Source: Verrucomicrobiota bacterium (GTDB taxonomy: Bacteria; Verrucomicrobiota; Verrucomicrobiia; Limisphaerales; J093). Taken from it: a stretch of 64,000 nt of DNA. Position numbers and translations under genes: made by a program. Below, piece by piece: positions 59,777 through 64,000 of this stretch. Every line of letters begins with the position of its first letter. Position 1 is the stretch's first letter. The stretch is from NCBI GenBank assembly GCA_027493615.1, contig JAOSKK010000012.1, positions 62,001 through 126,000 of the forward strand, in the 5' to 3' direction. The notes beneath the pieces were generated by a model. The model was not told the origin of the DNA and made no database searches. It saw nothing but the letters and a program-made list of their open reading frames with translations.

Positions 59777-62140
59777 TCATTGGAGCTGCGCCACCGGGAT
59801 GTCGCGGCCCTCGCGTTGGGCACGCTGTTCCTCGTGGCTGTAGGTGCCGTAAAACGGCGCGTTCGCGTCGAGCCACAGATAGACCCGCCGCCGCTCAGCG
59901 TCGTTCCAACCCAGTTCACCCGCGTGCGGGGCGTCGTCGAGGATCCGCGTGAGCGGGCTGGCGTCGGCGCCGATTCGACCCGGGTGCGTGGCGATCTGGC
60001 TGATGCTTTCGCCGCCCCATTCGTACCAGCGGAGGAACGGCCGCAGATTCTGGTAGGCGAGCGAGAAGTTCTTGGCCGGGGCGGCCGTCAGCGCGAGCGA
60101 ACTCTTGCCGGGGCCGGCCTGGCCGTCGTGGCAGCGCACGCAATGGCGGTCGAGCACGGGCTGCACCAGTTGCGGGAAGCTCAAGGGACGTGAGCCCTCG
60201 GGGCCGGGCTGCAGGCGCGAAGGAGGCCGGCGCATGGCGAGGGGCATGGCGGGCGGCGCCGTGCTGCCGGGCGGCTCGTGGCAGCCGATGCAACTGCGGC
60301 GCTCGCCCGGTTGCAGATAGACGGCGCTGCGCATGCTCTGGACGGCGCGGCCAGCGGCGTCAACGGCCTGGAAGTACACCGGCTTGCCGGCCGGCGCGCG
60401 GAAGTACGCCGAGCCATCGGGTTCCACCGGCACAGTGCCCAGGAGCAGACGGGCGCTCTCGGCGTTGGCATGGCCGATGCGCGGGTCGTTCGCGGCATGC
60501 GGCGGCGGCTTGGGAAGGAGTTGGAACACGCGCAACTCGCGGACCTCACGGTCGGCGGGCAGGGGGAAGAAGCTGCGCCGCACGTCGGCGAGCAGGAACT
60601 CGCCCTCCTCGCCGAGGTCCGGGTCAAGGAGGGAAGGGACAACCGGGGGAGACTCGCGCGGCGCCAGCGGAATGGGGTACATGCTGGAGATGTTGGGGTC
60701 GCGGTAGAGGAGCTCGAGGTTCCCGAACCGGTCAAAGTAGTACAGGCCCGTACGCGTGTCTTTACCCTCGCCGGAGCTCATGCCGGGCAGCGGATCGAAG
60801 CTGAAGGACACGAGGAACGCGTCTTCCGAGAGTGGCCAGGGACTGTGGAAGTAACTCTTGGGCCAGCCGTCTGACTCGGGAAAGCACACCTCGGGCGTCA
60901 GGACCTCCACGGCGTCGAGCCGGTCTTCGCCGTGCGGCAGTTCGAATCCGGTGCGGCGCGGGTCGAGCAACACGAGGGAACCGCCCACGTCGGCGTGGTG
61001 GGCGCCGGCGAGGAAGACGAGCTTGTGGGAGCCGGGGATGGCGCGCGGCTGGTAGCAGGCATTGATGCGCATGGTGTAGTTGCCGAACAGGCTGGTCACG
61101 CCGGTGCCGTCGGGGTTGCACGCCCAGAGGCCGTGGAAGTTGGCCGCCGAGCGGTCCACGTAGTCCCAGCGGATGTACACGATACGGCCGTCGTGCAGCA
61201 CGGAGGGATGCCACTCGCTGGTCTCGTGCACGGAGAGGGTCCGGATGCCGGTGCCGTCCGCGTTCATGCGGTGCAGGGTGTAGCTGGCGCACGGTTCCCA
61301 GGGGTTGTTGCACCGGGCAAAGCCGCCGCGGCGCGTCGACATGAAGGCCACACCGCCGTCGGGCAACGGGCAGGGATCGAAGTCGTCCTCGACGCCCTCG
61401 GTGAGCTGGCGGAGGTCCGAGCCGTCCGGGGCCATGGCGAACAGGTGGAACGACCGGCGCTCGGGCGAATAGAAACCCGGTTTCTCCGGCGAGCGTTCGG
61501 CGAACGCGAAGTAGACCGTGCGGGCGTCGTGGGTCAGGGCCAGGGTGGTGAAATTGCCGTTGGTCAACCGGCCTCGGATGAGATCACGCACCGCGAAGGA
61601 CGCCCCGGGTTTCTCCAGGACAAAAACCCCTCCGCCCGGCGGGACTTTTGCCGTAGTCGTAGAAGTACCCCATGTACTCGTGCAGCATCTGGCAGATGAA
61701 CCGGTTCCGCTGGAGGAACAGGAGCGGCTGGCGGCTGATCCCGGAGCGCGCGAGCACCAACGCACGTGCCAGCCACCGGGCCTCACGATAACGCGCCAGC
61801 CGGTCGGCGGGATCCAGGGAAACGGCAGCATCTGCCGCCCGACGTAATGCGGCCAGTGCGGTTTCGTCCGGCTCGGGCGCAGCCGGGCGACCGATGCCGT
61901 CACGCGATGCCGGCAGCAACCGCTCGAGCCGGGCCACCGCCGCCCGCAACGCCTCGGGGATTCTGGCCTACGACCCAGCCGTTCTTCCTGTCGGGTCCAG
62001 TCCGCCTCGATCGCGTGGCGGAACTCCGGGTCCGGCCCTGCCGGTAACCACGGCTCCGCCGCGGGAGCGAGCCAGGCCTGCGCGGCCAGCGTGGCGGTGG
62101 CGACGGCGCGCCTGATCCTTTGTGAGCACTGAGCATGCAT
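59777..62140 (-). CDS. HzsA-like secreted beta-propeller protein with two CxxCH heme motifs, two frameshifts
   Basis: About 785 residues from the ATG at 62140, with a signal-peptide-like start (IRRAVATATLAAQAWLAPAA). Breaks lie near 61970 and 61645. The central part is a TolB/WD40-like propeller: LALTHDARTVYFAFAERSPE, DDFDPCPLPDGGVAFMSTRR and HETSEWHPSVLHDGRIVYIR. The C-terminus has GERRSCIGCHEPPGSTAPP and LDRHCVRCHDGQAGPGKS. This layout matches the HzsA-related proteins that are widespread in Planctomycetes and Verrucomicrobia. It does not imply hydrazine synthesis, since no HzsB or HzsC partners are seen. It may be a periplasmic redox or carbohydrate-related protein. Confidence 0.85.
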   Translation of the reverse strand: MHAQCSQRIRRAVATATLAAQAWLAPAAEPWLPAGPDPEFRHAIEADWTRQEERLGRRPESPRRCGRRWPGSSGCCRHRVTASVARLRPSRTKPHWPHYVGRQMLPFPWIPPTGWRVIVRPGGWHVRWCSRAPGSAASRSCSSSGTGSSARCCTSTWGTSTTTAKVPPGGGVFVLEKPGASFAVRDLIRGRLTNGNFTTLALTHDARTVYFAFAERSPEKPGFYSPERRSFHLFAMAPDGSDLRQLTEGVEDDFDPCPLPDGGVAFMSTRRGGFARCNNPWEPCASYTLHRMNADGTGIRTLSVHETSEWHPSVLHDGRIVYIRWDYVDRSAANFHGLWACNPDGTGVTSLFGNYTMRINACYQPRAIPGSHKLVFLAGAHHADVGGSLVLLDPRRTGFELPHGEDRLDAVEVLTPEVCFPESDGWPKSYFHSPWPLSEDAFLVSFSFDPLPGMSSGEGKDTRTGLYYFDRFGNLELLYRDPNISSMYPIPLAPRESPPVVPSLLDPDLGEEGEFLLADVRRSFFPLPADREVRELRVFQLLPKPPPHAANDPRIGHANAESARLLLGTVPVEPDGSAYFRAPAGKPVYFQAVDAAGRAVQSMRSAVYLQPGERRSCIGCHEPPGSTAPPAMPLAMRRPPSRLQPGPEGSRPLSFPQLVQPVLDRHCVRCHDGQAGPGKSSLALTAAPAKNFSLAYQNLRPFLRWYEWGGESISQIATHPGRIGADASPLTRILDDAPHAGELGWNDAERRRVYLWLDANAPFYGTYSHEEQRAQREGRDIPVAQLQ

Positions 62141-62298
62141 AATGCGTGGACGATGGCTGGAACTTACCGTGTGAGAGGCGGGGCGGGGAAGCAAAAGCCT
62201 CGGCCGGTCGCGTGGAGCCGGACGCAGGGAAGCGGTCTGTCCCTCCTGGACCTGCTCAGCCAGGATAGTACACACTCGGCAGAAGACCGCGACAGACG

Positions 62299-62431
62299 GT
62301 AGGCGCCGACGTGAGGAAGCGAAGTGGTATTGCCCCGGACCCACAACGCCTCCTCACGTCGGCGCCTACGTCCACAACGCCTCCTCACGTCGGCGCCTAC
62401 GTCCACAACGCCTCCTCGCGTCGGCGCCTAC
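62299..62431. repeat. R2 repeat cluster: one inverted copy and three tandem copies
   Basis: An inverted copy (GCCGACGTGAGGAAGCGAAG) lies at 62299-62327. Three direct copies follow with cores starting at 62349, 62380 and 62411, an exact 31-bp period; the third has one change (CTCG for CTCA). The linker is TCCACAACG. The array sits between the HzsA-like start and the ABC permease stop. Confidence 0.85.
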
Positions 62432-62462
62432 AGCGGGTGGGAGGTGCCATGAACCGCGGAGG

Positions 62463-62488
62463 GTGCAGGCTGGAAGCCCGCACCACAG
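62463..62488 (+). repeat. Dispersed repeat R1, copy d
   Basis: GTGCAG followed by GCTGGAAGCCCGCACCACAG, identical to copy c at 5592. It lies just before the ABC permease stop codon, next to the R2 array. Confidence 0.75.
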
Positions 62489-62515
62489 GCTCTTGGGCAA
62501 AACCAGCCCAACCGC

Positions 62516-63728
62516 CTACTCGTACCGCAGGGCTTCGATGGGATCGAGGTTTGCCGCTTTGAGAGCGGGGAAGAACCCGAAGATGACGCCGAGGAGGGCG
62601 CTGACCGAGAAGGCGAGCATCACCGAGGCGTCCGAGATCAACGTGGGGAAACCGGCGAACGTGGTGAGAACGGGCGCCAGCCAGAAACCGGCGGCGATTC
62701 CCAGGGCCCCCCACCGCGCTTAGCAGGACAGCCTCGATGAGAAACTGGCGCAGCACGTCCCGGGCGCGGGCGCCGACGGCGAGCCGGATGCCGATCTCGC
62801 GGGTGCGCTCGGTGACGCTGACGAGCATGATGTTCATGATGCCGATGCCGCCGACCACGAGGGAGAGGCCGGCGAAGGCACCGATGAGCACGGTCATCAC
62901 GCGGTTGTTGGCGTTGGCAAACTCACTCATCTCCTGCTGCGTGCGGATGGAGAAGTCCTCCTCCTTGTCGGGCGTGATCTGGTGCAGTTGGCGGAGGACG
63001 GCGGCGATCTGGTTCGTCACGCTCTCGAGCGCCTCGGCACTCTCGGCCTGCACGTTGAGGGCGCGGAACTTGGTGTCGCCGGACAACCGCTTCATCGCGC
63101 TGGTGTAGGGGACGATGATGAGGTCGTCCTGGTCCTGCCCGAAGGCGTTGGCCCCCTTGGGGGCGAGCCAACCCACGACGCTGAAGGGGGCATTCTTGAT
63201 GCGGACGGTCTGGCCGACGGGATCGACGCCGTCGCCGAAGAGCGAGGCGGCGGTGGTCTTGCCGATCAGGCAGACCTTGTTCGCGCTGGCCACGTCGTTC
63301 TCGGTGAAGTTGGCCCCGGACTCGAATCTCCAGGACCGGATGTGCTCGAAGTCGGCGCTCGTGCCCCAGATGCTGACGTAGGTGTTCTGGTTGCCGGCGG
63401 CCACCTGGACGGTGGTGCGCACCTCGGGGCTGACGCCGGAGACGCCCGTCACGTCGCGGCGCAGGGCTTCATAGTCGCGCTCGGTGAGGGTGGGCTGCAT
63501 GCCGAAGCCGCCGCGCACGCCGCCCCGGGACATATTGCCGGAGAAGATGATGATGAGGTTCTTGCCCATGCTGGCGATCTGCTTGTCCACCTCGGCCTTG
63601 GCCCCCGCGCCCATGCTGACGCCGACGATGACGCCGGCGATGCCGACGATGATGCCGAGCATGGTGAGGAAGGACCGCAGGAGGTTGCGGCGGATGGCGC
63701 GCAGGGCGGTTTCGAGGACGTTGAACAT
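62516..63728 (-). CDS. MacB-type ABC transporter permease, one frameshift
   Basis: About 404 residues. It starts [20 protein letters not shown] and has the first membrane helix [21 protein letters not shown] MacB_PCD periplasmic domain follows ([40 protein letters not shown]). The FtsX-like part is [20 protein letters not shown] followed by [21 protein letters not shown] break at 62706-62711 (C6 on the plus strand, should be C5) restores [18 protein letters not shown] and the end [10 protein letters not shown]. The ATPase gene is immediately upstream. Cargo may be a peptide, lipoprotein or small molecule. Confidence 0.9.
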
Positions 63729-63734
63729 GATCGA

Positions 63735-64000
63735 TCAGGCGAGGTGAACGGCCTTCTGCTCGGCCTCCAGTTCGGCAAGGGCCGCGGCGGCGTGCCACCG
63801 GGCGGTCACGGCCTCGTCGGTGCGGATCAATCCGTCGCGCATGACGACCTTCCGGCGGGCGAAGCTGGCGATGTCGAGTTCGTGGGTGACCATGACCACC
63901 GTGATGCCCTGGTCGTTGAGGGACTGGAACACGCCCATCACTTCGATGCTGGTACGGGTATCGAGGTTCCCGGTCGGTTCGTCGGCGAGAAGGACGCGTG
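63735..64000 (-). CDS. ABC transporter ATPase of the MacB/LolD type, cut by the window end
   Basis: Only the C-terminal 87 residues are in the window. It reads RVLLADEPTGNLDTRTSIEV (Walker B and D-loop), then GITVVMVTHELDIASFARRK with the H-loop histidine, and ends AELEAEQKAVHLA. The permease starts 6 bp downstream. With it, this forms a tripartite-pump-like or lipoprotein-release exporter; an HlyD-type adaptor is expected beyond the window. Confidence 0.9.
   Translation of the reverse strand, partial: RVLLADEPTGNLDTRTSIEVMGVFQSLNDQGITVVMVTHELDIASFARRKVVMRDGLIRTDEAVTARWHAAAALAELEAEQKAVHLA

Noticed and set aside
59777..62140. Hydrazine synthase and anammox metabolism
   Set aside because: Only an HzsA-like propeller with CxxCH motifs is present. 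No HzsB or HzsC is seen, and such relatives are common in non-anammox PVM bacteria.
62349..62431. The three tandem 31-bp repeats as a CRISPR array
   Set aside because: There are no variable spacers of regular length, only an identical 31-bp unit, and no cas genes are present.
1..64000. tRNA, rRNA, integrase or insertion-sequence transposase genes
   Set aside because: None was recognisable by reading either strand. A weak or divergent tRNA could still be missed without a covariance search.

Overview
The window is a high-GC bacterial chromosome segment that looks like Verrucomicrobiota, or at least the PVM superphylum. The evidence is a PSD1/DUF1501 secreted pair, a Tat-exported Gfo/Idh/MocA oxidoreductase next to a secreted HEAT-repeat protein, an HzsA-like c-type cytochrome/beta-propeller protein, a LamG protein, and bacterial microcompartment (BMC) shell genes beside alcohol and aldehyde dehydrogenases. 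This placement is inference. The only RNA gene I can see is RNase P RNA.

The reading frames carry many single-base indels, and nearly all those I could resolve sit in G, C or T runs. About twenty otherwise well conserved genes change frame one to five times and then continue correctly. I read this as consensus-sequence error rather than gene decay. Each affected gene is given here as one CDS with the breaks noted.

Layout. 0-4.7 kb (minus): DUF1501 and PSD1 proteins. 4.9-9.4 kb (minus): two BMC-domain proteins, an iron-type alcohol dehydrogenase, an unrecognised coupled protein and an aldehyde dehydrogenase. 9.6-11.6 kb: REC-PAS-phosphatase regulator and rnpB. 11.9-19 kb: an MHS-type transporter, a cytidylate-kinase-like/BON protein, and a two-gene nucleotide-sugar unit built around a very large GHMP kinase/nucleotidylyltransferase fusion. 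19-28 kb: nitroreductase, asd, a secreted LamG protein, larE and smc. 28-34 kb: TPR protein and a Tricorn-like S41 protease. 34-41 kb (minus): stress cluster (cardiolipin synthase, two double-domain universal stress proteins, a Host_attach-like protein) and an M14 peptidase. 41-44 kb: molybdenum cofactor genes mobA, a moaE-moeA fusion and mog. 44-47.4 kb (minus): Gfo/Idh/MocA oxidoreductase and HEAT protein. 47.6-59.7 kb (plus): sugar ABC importer plus a complete myo-inositol catabolic set (iolA, B, C, D, E, G and a LacD-type aldolase). 59.8-64 kb (minus): HzsA-like protein, a repeat-rich gap and a MacB/LolD-type ABC exporter cut by the window end.

Three families of short dispersed repeats (R1, R2, R3) run through the window. 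R3 is an inverted-repeat element seen only in the inositol cluster, where it supplies stop codons to two genes. R2 lies inside the leader of the substrate-binding lipoprotein and forms a tandem array near 62.4 kb. In the inositol unit the importer brings the cyclitol in, IolG/E/D/B convert it to 5-deoxyglucuronate-derived acid, IolC and the aldolase phosphorylate and split it, and IolA makes acetyl-CoA from malonate semialdehyde.
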